A DNA stretch of 64,000 nt from UBA6115 sp050952935 (GCA_050952935.1 JBMNLS010000001.1:1116001-1180000); one strand, 5' to 3'; counted from the stretch's first letter, positions 32,278-41,730 are shown. The notes: generated from the sequence alone by a model not told the origin. Translations and numbers: made by a program.

Positions 32278-33606
32278 TTAAAACCTGAAATACAGGAAGG
32301 GATTATAGCCCTGGGATACCAGGGCGGCCACACACATCAGGAAAAGGGCGCACAGCAGCAGGTCTTCCGCCAGCCGGGGCAGGCGGAATCGCCAGGGGAT
32401 GCTGGCCAGCGTGCATACGGTGAACAGAGGCAAAAAAGCCTTGATCAGCCCCCAGGACACCGGGCTCAGGGGCGGGCCTGACACCAGGTGCGTCAGGAAG
32501 GTCCGGATGACGGCAAAATCCGTGAAAGCAAACAGCACCCAGCCCGCGAGAACCAGGGTCAGCGTGGGCAGACGGCTCAGCCAGGCCAGGCCCTTTGGCA
32601 GGCGCGCGTAGAGTGTCAGCAGGAAAAGCTTTTCCGCGATCAAAATTCCTGCATAGTAAAATCCCCAAATCACAAAGTTCCAGCTGGCCCCATGCCAGAG
32701 GCCCGTAAGCCCCCAGACGATGAGGATGTTCGCAATTTGCCGCGTCAGCCCCCGGCGGTTGCCGCCCAGGGGGATATACACATAATCCCTGAACCAGCCG
32801 GAGAGGGAAACATGCCAGCGGCGCCAGAAATCGGTGATGGAGCGGGCGATGTAGGGATAACGGAAGTTCTCCATGAAGCGGATGCCCAACATCCACCCCA
32901 GGCCCCGGGCCATGTCGGAATACCCTGAAAAATCAAAATAAATCTGAAAGGAAAAAGCGACCAGCGCCACCCAGTTGCCAAGAAAGCCGTTCTGGATCGG
33001 GCTGTCTTTAAGCGCTTCCCACAGCTGCCCGGCGGCGTTTGCCAGCAGCAGTTTTTTGGACAGGCCGATCACAAAAAGGCGGGTGCCGCGGGCAAAGTTC
33101 TGCCAGGAGAGGGCAGGTTTTGTTAGCTGGGGCTGGATATCCCCGTAGCGCTCGATGGGGCCCGCGATAAGCTGCGGAAACAGGGTGATAAAGGTGCCGT
33201 AGCGCAGAAGGCTCCGGTCGGCCGGGATATCCTGCCTGTAAACATCGATGGTGTAGCCGATGGCCTGAAAGGTATAAAAAGAGATGCCCACCGGCAGCGC
33301 CACCTGAAAGCCCGGCACAATCAGCCCCGCGTATTTAAAATAGCCCAGGATGGCCAGCTGCAGGCCGATGGAGAGTGCCAGCAGCGCCTTTTTGCGGCGG
33401 GGGCAGGCCGCCATGGCCAGGGTGAGGGCATGGTTTGTCAGGATGCTGATCACCATCAGGATGACGGTGCCCGGCTCCCCCCAGCCATAAAACAGCAGGC
33501 TTGCCGCAAACAAAAAAGGCAGCCGCATGCGCAGGGGCAGCAGCGCGTTTCCGGCAAGCACCGCCGGGAGGTAGAGAAACAGAAAGCTGATGGAGGAAAA
33601 CAGCAT
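32278..33606 (-). CDS. MBOAT-family O-acyltransferase, AlgI-like
   Basis: The 442-residue membrane protein has about eleven helices. It carries the conserved blocks FWRRWHVSLSGWFRDYVYIPLGGNR and TGLWHGASWNFVIWG; the histidine of WHG is the expected catalytic residue. It should move acetyl groups across the membrane for transfer to a wall or capsular polymer by the DHHW partner downstream. Ribosome binding is weak at the ATG (33606). Its place between a DUF4358 lipoprotein and the DHHW gene is common in gut Clostridia. The polymer is not identified. Confidence 0.92.
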   Translation of the reverse strand: MLFSSISFLFLYLPAVLAGNALLPLRMRLPFLFAASLLFYGWGEPGTVILMVISILTNHALTLAMAACPRRKKALLALSIGLQLAILGYFKYAGLIVPGFQVALPVGISFYTFQAIGYTIDVYRQDIPADRSLLRYGTFITLFPQLIAGPIERYGDIQPQLTKPALSWQNFARGTRLFVIGLSKKLLLANAAGQLWEALKDSPIQNGFLGNWVALVAFSFQIYFDFSGYSDMARGLGWMLGIRFMENFRYPYIARSITDFWRRWHVSLSGWFRDYVYIPLGGNRRGLTRQIANILIVWGLTGLWHGASWNFVIWGFYYAGILIAEKLFLLTLYARLPKGLAWLSRLPTLTLVLAGWVLFAFTDFAVIRTFLTHLVSGPPLSPVSWGLIKAFLPLFTVCTLASIPWRFRLPRLAEDLLLCALFLMCVAALVSQGYNPFLYFRF

Positions 33607-33619
33607 GAATTATGATAGC

Positions 33620-34078
33620 CTACTCACCCTGATAGAGCGAAACCAGCTGACCAACCTCAGGCGACACGATGAGCGCCATCTCCACCCCCTGGGACAGGAT
33701 GCGCCCCTGCTTGATGATGGCATACTGTTCCGGGGAATAGTTCTGGGCTTCCTCCGCCTTGGCCTGCATGCGGCTTTCCAAAAACGGCAGGATGCGTTTG
33801 GCCGCCGCCTCATCCTTGGCGCGGATGAGCACCACCTCATCGGCCAGCAGGCTGTCGGCGGAGACCATGAACAGCGCCTCCGCGCACCAGGCGGGGTCAA
33901 TGCCGTAGAAGTCCAGCAGCATGTTCTCAGGCACGGCGGTCATGTCAGGCAGCGCGCCTGTTTTCTCCATGGCCTGGTAGACGGTTTTTAAGTCGATGGT
34001 TTCAGTTTTTTTCTTAGGCGCTGCGCAGCCGGAAAGCAGCAGCAGGGCCAGCGCCATTGCCAAGAGCCTTTTGTTCAT
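33620..34078 (-). CDS. DUF4358 lipoprotein
   Basis: The 152-residue protein has a lipoprotein signal (LLLLSGCAA, lipid on Cys18). The DUF4358 domain follows, with a helix around the YGIDP stretch and EEVVLIRAKD-like strands (here DEVVLIRAKD). The function of DUF4358 is not known, but these lipoproteins are repeatedly found beside MBOAT/DHHW acetylation genes. It overlaps the upstream SGNH gene by four bases and precedes the MBOAT gene by 13 bases, so the operon link is strong. Confidence 0.75.
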   Translation of the reverse strand: MNKRLLAMALALLLLSGCAAPKKKTETIDLKTVYQAMEKTGALPDMTAVPENMLLDFYGIDPAWCAEALFMVSADSLLADEVVLIRAKDEAAAKRILPFLESRMQAKAEEAQNYSPEQYAIIKQGRILSQGVEMALIVSPEVGQLVSLYQGE

Positions 34079-34791
34079 TCTGTTCCTTCCTGAAGCGCCC
34101 CGCGCTCCCCGGCCTTTTCATCCAGGGCCGCTATTAGCGCCTGGATACCCTGGTTGTTGAGGTGGATCCATTGGTCATAGGAATAGTCCGGGTTCAGGTA
34201 TCCTTCCGCGTCTTTCAGTGCGCTTGACACATCCCAAAAATCAACGCCCTTTTTTTCACAAAGCGCCTGAAGGCCGTGGTTGAACTGATCGATATACGAT
34301 TGCCTGATGAGTTTGCTTTGGCCGATTTTCACCACCGGGGTGACGGACAGCACGATCAGGTCAAGCCCAGGGTTGGCCTCAAGGATGCGGGTGATCATCC
34401 GCTCGTAATTACGCAGGTTTTTTTCCAGATAATAACCGGCCTTATCGTTTAAGCCCAGCATCACAAAGGCACGCTTAACCTCCAGATTTAGGATGCCTTC
34501 AGCCGGGGTGACGGGCTTGCCATTTTGGATGAGGTTGATATGATTCGGATTACTTTGCTTACGGCTGCCGGTAGATAGCTTATAGCCATCAGCGGCTAAA
34601 AATTGTGCGCCATTCAGCAGGCTTTCCCCTTCTTTCAGGCGCTTGGCCTGATAGATGCCTACGGAGCGGAGGATGGAATCCCCCACAAAAACCGTCTGGT
34701 TAAAAAAATTCTCCTCAGCATGGGCAGCGCACATCAACAGTGTCAGAAGTATTGCCAGCATCAGACAGGGAAGTCTTTTTCTTTTCACCAC
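34075..34791 (-). CDS. Secreted SGNH/GDSL hydrolase 1
   Basis: The protein of about 238 residues has a signal peptide. The SGNH blocks are FVGDSI (nucleophile serine), MLGLND (Asn of block III) and DQWIHLNNQG (block V histidine), with an aspartate three residues before it as expected. It is likely an esterase that removes or transfers O-acetyl groups on an extracellular polymer, in line with the acetylation genes downstream. The start is uncertain: GTG at 34791 or 34788 sits 8 bases after AAGGTGG, while GTG 34803 would extend it by four codons. Confidence 0.78.
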   Translation of the reverse strand: MVKRKRLPCLMLAILLTLLMCAAHAEENFFNQTVFVGDSILRSVGIYQAKRLKEGESLLNGAQFLAADGYKLSTGSRKQSNPNHINLIQNGKPVTPAEGILNLEVKRAFVMLGLNDKAGYYLEKNLRNYERMITRILEANPGLDLIVLSVTPVVKIGQSKLIRQSYIDQFNHGLQALCEKKGVDFWDVSSALKDAEGYLNPDYSYDQWIHLNNQGIQALIAALDEKAGERGALQEGTE

Positions 34792-34875
34792 ATTACAAGC
34801 CACCTTCGTTCAGTGATTAGGTCGTAAAACACTAACAGCCTATCAGACTTTGCGGGGCTTCGCAAGGGTGATCGA

Positions 34876-35556
34876 TCAGTTTTGGGCAAGAGCCTCAATC
34901 GTCTCCACAAACACTTCCATGCCTTTCTTGCTCAGGTGCACCCGGTTGTCGGAGCTGAAGTCAGGACGCAGGAAACCTTCCTCATCCATCAGCGGGGTGG
35001 CCACATCCAGGTAGCCCACCCCCAACTCCTGACAAAGAGCTTTGAGGGCGGCATTGAAGGCGTTGAAGTTGGCCTGGTTGAGTTTTTTGGTCTGAGCCGC
35101 TTTGGTGATGGGGGTGACGGACAGGGCGATCAGGTCAAGGCCCGGGTTGCGGTCAAGGACGCGCTCAATGAGCCGGCGGTACAGTAGCATATGGTTGTCC
35201 AGCCTTGCCCCGGCTTCGTCATTCATGCCCAACATGATGAAGGCGCGCTTGGCTTCCATCAGGCGCAGGCCCTCCGGCAGGCTCACCCGCGCCCCACGCA
35301 GCATGGGAGCCGGTTTGTGCTTGGCCGGGGTGATGCGGCTGGCTTGGGAGAGGGAGTAGCTGGAAACGGCAAGGAAGCGCGCCCCCTTCAGCACAGGATT
35401 GCCCCGTTCCGCCTGCTCCAGGCGGTAACGGCCGATTTGCTGCATGATGGAATCCCCCACAAACACCGTGCCGTCAAAAGAGGCTTTTTCAGCCCCTGCG
35501 AAAGGGCAGACAGCGATTAAGAGGCAGATGAGTAAAAGGCATAGCAGGCGTTTCAT
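34876..35556 (-). CDS. Secreted SGNH/GDSL hydrolase 2
   Basis: The 226-residue protein is a paralogue of the next gene in the operon, with signal peptide (1-22), FVGDSIMQQ (serine), MLGMNDEAG and SSDNRVHLSKKG (Asp-x-x-His). It keeps all catalytic blocks of an SGNH esterase. A good AAAGGAT-type ribosome site and a clear promoter (35638-35667) lie upstream. It is the first gene of the acetylation cassette. Having two related hydrolases suggests different linkages or locations; this is inferred. Confidence 0.8.
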   Translation of the reverse strand: MKRLLCLLLICLLIAVCPFAGAEKASFDGTVFVGDSIMQQIGRYRLEQAERGNPVLKGARFLAVSSYSLSQASRITPAKHKPAPMLRGARVSLPEGLRLMEAKRAFIMLGMNDEAGARLDNHMLLYRRLIERVLDRNPGLDLIALSVTPITKAAQTKKLNQANFNAFNAALKALCQELGVGYLDVATPLMDEEGFLRPDFSSDNRVHLSKKGMEVFVETIEALAQN

Positions 35557-35637
35557 GGCGGGATCCTTTCTTTGTGAGGTCGGGGAGGGGGATTGGAGGC
35601 TTGCCCCCTCCTTTATATCGGCAGGGCAGCAACCGTA

Positions 35638-35667
35638 ATTTTATTGGGGTTAGTCACAGGTTGTCAA
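35638..35667 (-). promoter_or_regulatory. Promoter of the O-acetylation cassette
   Basis: On the minus strand TTGACA (35667-35662) is followed after 18 bases by TAAAAT (35643-35638). The first gene begins about 80 bases downstream. No other gene lies in 35557-35783. Confidence 0.65.
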
Positions 35668-35783
35668 TGGTTAGATGGTGTGGTTGCAGGGGGTTCACAT
35701 GTCGATGGATTCCCCCCTGCCTCCCATCTATTAGACGCACAAGAGGCGGAAAATGTTTCAGGTATAGGTATTTTATATTGATA

Positions 35784-35810
35784 TAAAAAAGCCGGAGCAT
35801 GTGCTCCGGC
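35784..35810 (-). terminator. Terminator of the 35826-37375 gene
   Basis: GCCGGAGC (35791-35798) pairs with GCTCCGGC (35803-35810) around four bases. On the minus strand TTTTTT follows. It lies 16 bases past the stop codon. Confidence 0.85.
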
Positions 35811-35825
35811 GGGTTGAACAGAGAA

Positions 35826-37375
35826 TCAGTCCATGATGCTTTCCAGATACTGGTAGTAGCTGTTGTAATTCTTGCTGTTGGGCCAGTAGCGGGCCAGCTT
35901 TTTGTCAGCGGTATAGTAATCGCGGAAGGAGAGCACATTGCGCACAAACAGCAGCACCTTGGTGTCGCCTCCCAGGTCCTTTTCGATGCTGACGGGTTCG
36001 CCAAACTTAAATCCTTCGCCGATTTCTTCGGGATTCACGGTGGTGACAGCGTCCAGATTTGCAAAGAAGGTGAAGAACTCACTCTCAGTGTATGCGTTGT
36101 CATGCTTGCTGCCCGGCATGGAGTAGGATACTGTTACCTCATCGCCGTTGACGGCCACTTCCACCTTGCCCACGATATACACATTGCCGGCCACCAGGGG
36201 GATGGTCTGCACGCCATCCTTGCTAAGATCCACCGGGGTGAAGTTATACCATTTGTCGGTCAGCTCCGGGCGCAGCTTGCGGAAGCTGAAGCCGGCGGTG
36301 CAGGCGGTGTTGCTGGGATACCAGATGGGGCCGGAGGAGATGATGACAGGCTTTATTTCGTTGCCGTCCTCATCATAGTATTTGGTCTCCGTCAGCACCA
36401 GCTCGCCCTGATCATTGGGCAGGTATATCTCTTTTTTGCTGCTGCCATCGGGGTTGTCATAGGTTTTGTGCAGCTCGGTCAGCGTCTGCTCGCCCTTTTC
36501 ATTGACGGCATAGCCTTCATGGATCCAAACGCCATCCTCGTCCGTATATTCCTTGGAGGTGTGGTGCAGGGTTTCATTGCCGTCCTCGTCCACGCTGTAG
36601 CTTTCATTGATCCAGGCGCCGGTTTCGTCAGGATAAGATTTCTCAATATCCGTTAGTAGGGAGTCTTCCGTATAGGTTTCGACCCGACGCCGGGAGAGGC
36701 TGCCATCTTCGTTGTAATCCTCTTCTGTTACTGTCCAGCTGCCATCCTCGTTTTCTACATAAACATACTTATACATCTGGGTGCCGTCATCATAAAATGT
36801 TTCAGTGGTGTTGGTTTTATAATCAACTCTCAAGATCAGCACGCCCGCGGCATTGTATTCTTCTTGCCCGGTTTGGTTACCATCCTCGTCAAGCAGATAA
36901 ACATCCTTGCCGCTCGGATTGCCCTCAGCATCGAAACGCTCGACGATTTTCGAATCATCGGTTGAGGTTATCTTGAATGTCCAGGTCAGGTTGCCGAGAG
37001 CGTCATAGTAACCATTGCCTACTTCGCTGCCATTTTCATCATATTTAATAGTAAAATAGTCTGTTAATTCGCCATCCTTGTTATAATGATCATAGCGTGA
37101 TGGCAGCGAGGATGTTACATCACCTGTTTTAATTGTTTCATAATATGTTTTTTGCCGGATAATGCCGGTTTCGCCATCAAAATATTCCGATGCTTCATGG
37201 TTGCCATCTTTGTCGTAGTACATCTTGTAGTCAACGATGCGTCATTGGTGCGCACCCACACATAGGAGCCATCCGCGTTGTAGATTCTTTCGGTCGTTTC
37301 TGCAAGGCCAGCCGTGGGCAGGGAGAGCGCCAGCGCCAGCACAAGCAGCCAACACAAGTATTTTCGAATTTTCAC
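35826..37375 (-). pseudogene. Secreted repeat protein related to the stalk paralogues, split by a frameshift
   Basis: The gene would start at GTG 37375, seven bases after GGAGGAG, with a signal peptide ending near GLAETTE. Then it reads NADGSYVWVRTNDA. Around 37240 the frame changes, and the following codons read VDYKMYYDKDGNHEASEYF up to the stop at 35826. One base is missing (1550 bases, not divisible by three). The middle holds many imperfect acidic repeats of the form YDxDGN...YxDxxG, like YwqK/MORN-type repeats. The last 160 residues match the end domain of the three stalk proteins (WYNFTPVDLSKDG, FFANLDAVTTVNP, final LESIMD). It may be a real pseudogene, a phase-variable gene or a sequencing error. 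Confidence 0.7.
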
Positions 37376-37551
37376 AATACATCTCCTCCATTTAATCATA
37401 TAGTTCAAACCGACATAAAACCAGCATAACAATACCAATCAAATACAGACGTGTCAAGCATTTCCGGATTTTTCCGCGGTAAATGAGAATTCTATCAGCA
37501 GCCGGCAACCTGTTTGCATCAGGGGTGCTGTCAATGGATGGCCCCTTTTGG

Positions 37552-37580
37552 TTGCATTATTTTACATTATGCCATATACT
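37552..37580 (+). promoter_or_regulatory. Probable promoter of the 995-residue surface protein gene
   Basis: TTGCAT at 37552-37557 and TATACT at 37575-37580 are 17 bases apart, 40 bases before the start codon. The rest of the gap 37376-37551 shows nothing else I can support. Confidence 0.5.
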
Positions 37581-37619
37581 CCACAAGCACACGATATCTG
37601 TGCAGGAGGGTATAAGCAA

Positions 37620-40607
37620 GTGAAAAGATGGCTTAGTTTCTTGTTGTGTCTGGTGCTCATTTTAGGAGTGAGTGCCCGTCAGGTGTCGGTGGCGATGGGT
37701 GAGGCGCCAACGGAAGGGATCATCGCATCTGGCGCCGGTGATAGCATGGGTGAAACCGGAGAACCCGAAGGAAGTGGAGATGGTGAATCCACAGAGCCCG
37801 GCACAGATGCGACCGGTGAAACCGGAAACGGCGAAGCCACGGAGTCCGCTATGGGAGAAACCAGCGATACTGAAAGCGGTGAAACAACAGAAACCGGTGT
37901 GGGTGAAAACAACGGGGCTGGAGAAACCGAAGGAAGCGGAGACGGTGAATCCACGGAGCCTGGTACAGATGTGACCGGTGAAACCGGGGCGGGCGAAGCT
38001 GAGGAGACCGGATATGTTGAAGCTATGGCCTCAGGCGCGGGTGAAGCGACAGAATCCGGTACGGAAGAAGAACCCGAGTCACTTCCCCAACCCAGCATCA
38101 GCATTGCACTTGACAAATCCACCGTTGCGGTTGGGGAACCCATTAAGGCGACGATCAAGGCGGAAGAGCTCCCGGAAGGCTGGTATGCCTCTTTCTATTG
38201 GGAGCTGGTGAAAACCAAATACTATGAGCCTTTTCTGTCTGAAAACGGGAAAACCAGCTCCACCATTTATCCTCCCTTTGGCGTAAGGGGCCGTGTACAG
38301 TATTGTGTGTATGATGCCCAGGGCAATGGTATCGCAGAAGGTGAATCCAACGATTTTAATATCACCGGCTCGGCGCCTATCCCGGCTGAGCCAACACTGC
38401 CTGCTGATGCCCGCATTGAGGTTAAGCTGGATAAAGAAACCGTAGCCGTGGGGGAGACCATCTCCGCCAGCTACCACCTGGTTAACGCGCCGGCGGATTG
38501 GCATTTGGATGCCGTTTGGCTTTTTATAGACAATGGTTCTCAGCACTTTGCGGGCACCTTTGAGAATTCGACATCATCTTCCTTTACGCCAAAGGCGGGC
38601 ACAAAGGGGATTTTGCGGGTTATGCCAGTTCATCCTGACATGACAGCCGTTGGCCATGGCCGTGTGGAAACCCCCTTTACCATCACCGGGGCCGCCCAGG
38701 TGCCCAAACTGGAAATCACTTTAACATCCATTTCGTCCTCAGTGGAAACAGGCACCCCCAATGTGGCTGCATGGTCTGCCAAAGGCGGTAATGAACCTTA
38801 TACCTACACTTATCAATGGGAAGCAATGGACCGGGACGGTAGATATGAGGAGACAGGCCCCATCAAAACCGACAAGCTCACCTGCAGCTATACGCCTACT
38901 ATGGGGGTGAGCGGATTTTTCGGTGTAACAGTTACGGATGCTGATGGCAGACAGGATACAGCGATAAAAGAATTTGAAATCACCAAGCCTGACAACAGCG
39001 AAGTCGGAGAACCTGGCGCTGACGCAATCCCTGCCATCAACATCACGCTGGATAAATCCACTGTGGCGGTGGGTGAACCAATCACCGCCACCTGGGAGGT
39101 TGCAAATGCCCCGGAAGGCAGCTATACGATTGCATATTGGATTGTGTACGATATCAATGTGGGCGGTGATGCCCAAACTGATATCAGGAAGGTGAGGAAG
39201 ACCAGCGCTACCTTCATCCCGCGATATGGTATTGAGGGTGAAGTGTCAGTTTCGCTGTATGATGCTGATGACAATTGGATTATGGAAGAAAATTCCAGCA
39301 TGTTCACCATCACCGGGGCAGAACAGGTCGAGCCGGAGCCTGTTTTCCCGGATGATGCCTATATTCGGGTTAATCTCAGCAAGAACAGCGTTGCCGTTGG
39401 GGAAACCATTTCTGCCACCTATGAACTGGTCAACGCGCCGGAAGGCTGGACAATTTTCGCGATGTGGAATGTTGAAGAAGAAAATGGAGACTCATATATC
39501 GTCAAGGCAGATTCTTCTCAAACCGCATCCTCTTTCATACCTCAATTTGGTGTTAAGGGAACGTTGTATCTGGAACCAACCCACCCTGACGCCAACCCTG
39601 ATTCTAAAGGAAGCGTCAGCAAGGATTTTATTATCACAGGCGGCGTGAAGGCCCCAGCTTTGACATTGAGCCTGAAAAAAAGCACAGGTTCAGTGGTTAT
39701 CGGCTCCCCGATTACTGCCAGTTGGACAGCCCAGGGCGGCACTCCTCCCTACACCTACAACTATTCATGGGGTGTTTATGATGCGCAGGAATATGTGGGA
39801 GATGAACGCGCAATGGAAACAACTCAAACCAGCAGCAGCTTCATTCCTACGAAAGGCTCAACAGGCCATTTCTGGATGGAGGTCATAGATTCAGTGGGCA
39901 GAAGCACATCTGAGAGCTTTTACTTTGAAGTGTTTGAACCGGCGCCCATGGTCGAACCGGGAAAGGAAAGCCCGACCAGGCAGCCTGCTGCAAAGGTCAC
40001 CCAGGCCCCGGCTTCCACTCCCACGGTTGAGACGCTGGCAAAAAGCGTGGTGGTGGACGAAAAGAGCCGGGATCTGCCCTTTGTGCTGAGCACCACACAG
40101 GACACAACCGGACAAAAAGCCCTGGTGATCTCCGCTACCCAGCCTCAGCAGGGCCAGGAAAGCAAACAGACCATGAAATGGATTTTGAGCCCGGACCTGG
40201 TCAAAGCGGCATCTGAACAGGGATATGGGCAGATCTGTGCCCGGCGGGGCGGCATCAGCGTGGTGCTGGAAGTGGATGCGCTGCTGAAGAGCGGAAGCCA
40301 GGATACCCAGGTGGACATCCAGACCGTGGAAACGAAAACCTTGCCAGCAGACATTCAAAAACAGGTGAAATCCCAGGCACTGGGTGATGTATACCAGGTC
40401 GGCGTGTCAAGCGCTGCGCCGGGCGAACTGGTGCATGTGCGCTTTGCGGCGGATGCTGCGGTGAAAAACCCCGCTATCATGGTGATCCGGGCTGATGGCA
40501 CCACGGTGCTTTACCCTGATGTCACCATCACGGTGGATTCCCAGGGCCAGCGCAGCGTTGATGTTATGGTGGAAAATGGCGCCATGTGCTATCTGATTAA
40601 TCGGTAG
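37620..40607 (+). CDS. Large secreted protein with acidic linker and Ig-like repeats
   Basis: The protein is 995 residues from GTG 37620, eight bases after AGGAGGG, with a signal peptide (1-24). Residues 30-155 form a low-complexity Gly/Glu/Thr/Ser stretch in which EGSGDGESTEPGTD occurs twice. About five Ig-like repeats follow; four open with the same kind of strand (LDKSTVAVGEPI, LDKETVAVGETI, LDKSTVAVGEPI, LSKNSVAVGETI) and end in an FxITG strand. Two of them are nearly identical in sequence. A PxPTVET linker leads to a C-terminal domain of about 190 residues. No LPxTG signal, membrane anchor or enzyme motif is visible. A surface or matrix role is inferred. Confidence 0.7.
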   Translation: MKRWLSFLLCLVLILGVSARQVSVAMGEAPTEGIIASGAGDSMGETGEPEGSGDGESTEPGTDATGETGNGEATESAMGETSDTESGETTETGVGENNGAGETEGSGDGESTEPGTDVTGETGAGEAEETGYVEAMASGAGEATESGTEEEPESLPQPSISIALDKSTVAVGEPIKATIKAEELPEGWYASFYWELVKTKYYEPFLSENGKTSSTIYPPFGVRGRVQYCVYDAQGNGIAEGESNDFNITGSAPIPAEPTLPADARIEVKLDKETVAVGETISASYHLVNAPADWHLDAVWLFIDNGSQHFAGTFENSTSSSFTPKAGTKGILRVMPVHPDMTAVGHGRVETPFTITGAAQVPKLEITLTSISSSVETGTPNVAAWSAKGGNEPYTYTYQWEAMDRDGRYEETGPIKTDKLTCSYTPTMGVSGFFGVTVTDADGRQDTAIKEFEITKPDNSEVGEPGADAIPAINITLDKSTVAVGEPITATWEVANAPEGSYTIAYWIVYDINVGGDAQTDIRKVRKTSATFIPRYGIEGEVSVSLYDADDNWIMEENSSMFTITGAEQVEPEPVFPDDAYIRVNLSKNSVAVGETISATYELVNAPEGWTIFAMWNVEEENGDSYIVKADSSQTASSFIPQFGVKGTLYLEPTHPDANPDSKGSVSKDFIITGGVKAPALTLSLKKSTGSVVIGSPITASWTAQGGTPPYTYNYSWGVYDAQEYVGDERAMETTQTSSSFIPTKGSTGHFWMEVIDSVGRSTSESFYFEVFEPAPMVEPGKESPTRQPAAKVTQAPASTPTVETLAKSVVVDEKSRDLPFVLSTTQDTTGQKALVISATQPQQGQESKQTMKWILSPDLVKAASEQGYGQICARRGGISVVLEVDALLKSGSQDTQVDIQTVETKTLPADIQKQVKSQALGDVYQVGVSSAAPGELVHVRFAADAAVKNPAIMVIRADGTTVLYPDVTITVDSQGQRSVDVMVENGAMCYLINR

Positions 40608-40640
40608 TAAGTTCTTTTATACCTTGCCGCCTTGTAGCTG

Positions 40641-40666
40641 AAAAAGCCATAGGGCGGCTTTTTGTT
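40641..40666 (+). terminator. Terminator after the large secreted protein gene
   Basis: AAAAAGCC pairs with GGCTTTTT across a 7-base loop, ending in TTTTTG. Outer CCGCC (40627-40631) and GGCGG (40653-40657) could form a competing stem. Confidence 0.7.
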
Positions 40667-40758
40667 TGAAGGGGTTTTGCCCTTGCCTTTCACCTGCTTC
40701 GGGCGTATGATCAGCAAGAACAAAAATGAACAATTACTGACAAGAAAAGGAGGTGCCA

Positions 40759-41040
40759 ATGACAGACTGCAGCCGTTGCCCCACAGAGCTCTTTCGCATC
40801 CAATCCGTGGAGACCATCAAGACGGCGGGCCGGGACAAGGTGACGGGCAAGGATCACGCGCCGAAGCTGGAAACCGTGCGCCTCACCGTGCCGCGGCGGG
40901 TGTACACCTATAAGCATATGGATGTGGTGGCGGACACGGTGATCCACCTGTACCGACACAGGGAGGACATCCGGGGCCTCAAATGGGCTTATGAGCCCAG
41001 GCAGCTGCGCTTTTTCACCGGGCGCTTTGAACAGATCTGA
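40759..41040 (+). pseudogene. C-terminal remnant of tyrosine phenol-lyase
   Basis: The 93-residue frame starts after a perfect AAAAGGAGG. From residue 24 on (AGRDKVTG, then PKLETVRLTVPRRVYTY, DVVADTVIHLY, YEPRQLRFFTGRF) it matches the final 70 residues of tyrosine phenol-lyase, a PLP enzyme of about 456 residues that splits tyrosine to phenol, pyruvate and ammonia. The whole PLP-binding part, including the active-site lysine, is missing. It cannot be an active lyase. Either it is the tail of a deleted gene or a small protein made from it. The alkD gene starts 3 bases after its stop. Confidence 0.75.
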
Positions 41041-41043
41041 AAA

Positions 41044-41730
41044 ATGAAGAAGACTGCAATACAGGAACGGCTCTTTGCCCTGCAGGACTTGGCCTACCGG
41101 GATTTTCAGGCGAAGCTGATGCCCACGGTGGACAAAGCCCGGGTGATCGGCGTGCGCACCCCGGCGCTCAGGCAATACGCCAGGGAGCTGGCGGGGACGC
41201 CTGAGGCGGCTGCCTTTTTGGCGAAGCTTCCCCATGACTACTATGAGGAAAACAACCTTCATGGCTTTCTGATTGAACGTATCAAGGGATATGAGGAAAC
41301 GGTGGCCGCCCTGGACGCCTTTTTGCCCCATGTGGACAACTGGGCCACCTGCGACCTGATGAGGCCCCGGGCCTTCAAAAAGCGCCCGGCGGCGCTGTAC
41401 CCGGCGCAGATCGACAGCTGGCTGGCAAGCCCCCATCCTTACACGGTGCGCTTTGGGCTGGGGATGCTGCTGTGGCTCTATCTGGATGAGGGCTTTGAGC
41501 CGGAGATGCTGGCACGGGCTGCGGGAATCAGGTCAGACGAATACTATGTGAACATGATGGTGGCCTGGTATTTTGCCACCGCCCTGGCAAAGCAGCCGGA
41601 GGCGGCGCTGCCCTATCTAAAAAATCACAGGCTGCCCCGCTGGACGCATAACAAGGCCATTCAAAAGGCGGTGGAAAGCCGCCGCATTTCCGCGGAGCGA
41701 AAAACGTATCTTAAAGCGCTCAGGCGCTGA
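41044..41730 (+). CDS. DNA alkylation repair protein, AlkD-like
   Basis: The 228-residue all-helical protein matches the AlkD family of HEAT-like repeat DNA glycosylases. Landmarks are GVRTPALRQYA, YYEENNLHGFLI, and DNWATCDLMRPRAFKK with the DNA-contacting aspartate-x-x-x-x-x-aspartate region, followed by WTHNKAIQKAVES near the end. AlkD removes alkylated bases such as 7-methylguanine without flipping them. It starts 3 bases after the lyase remnant and overlaps the convergent gene by 11 bases. Confidence 0.87.
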   Translation: MKKTAIQERLFALQDLAYRDFQAKLMPTVDKARVIGVRTPALRQYARELAGTPEAAAFLAKLPHDYYEENNLHGFLIERIKGYEETVAALDAFLPHVDNWATCDLMRPRAFKKRPAALYPAQIDSWLASPHPYTVRFGLGMLLWLYLDEGFEPEMLARAAGIRSDEYYVNMMVAWYFATALAKQPEAALPYLKNHRLPRWTHNKAIQKAVESRRISAERKTYLKALRR

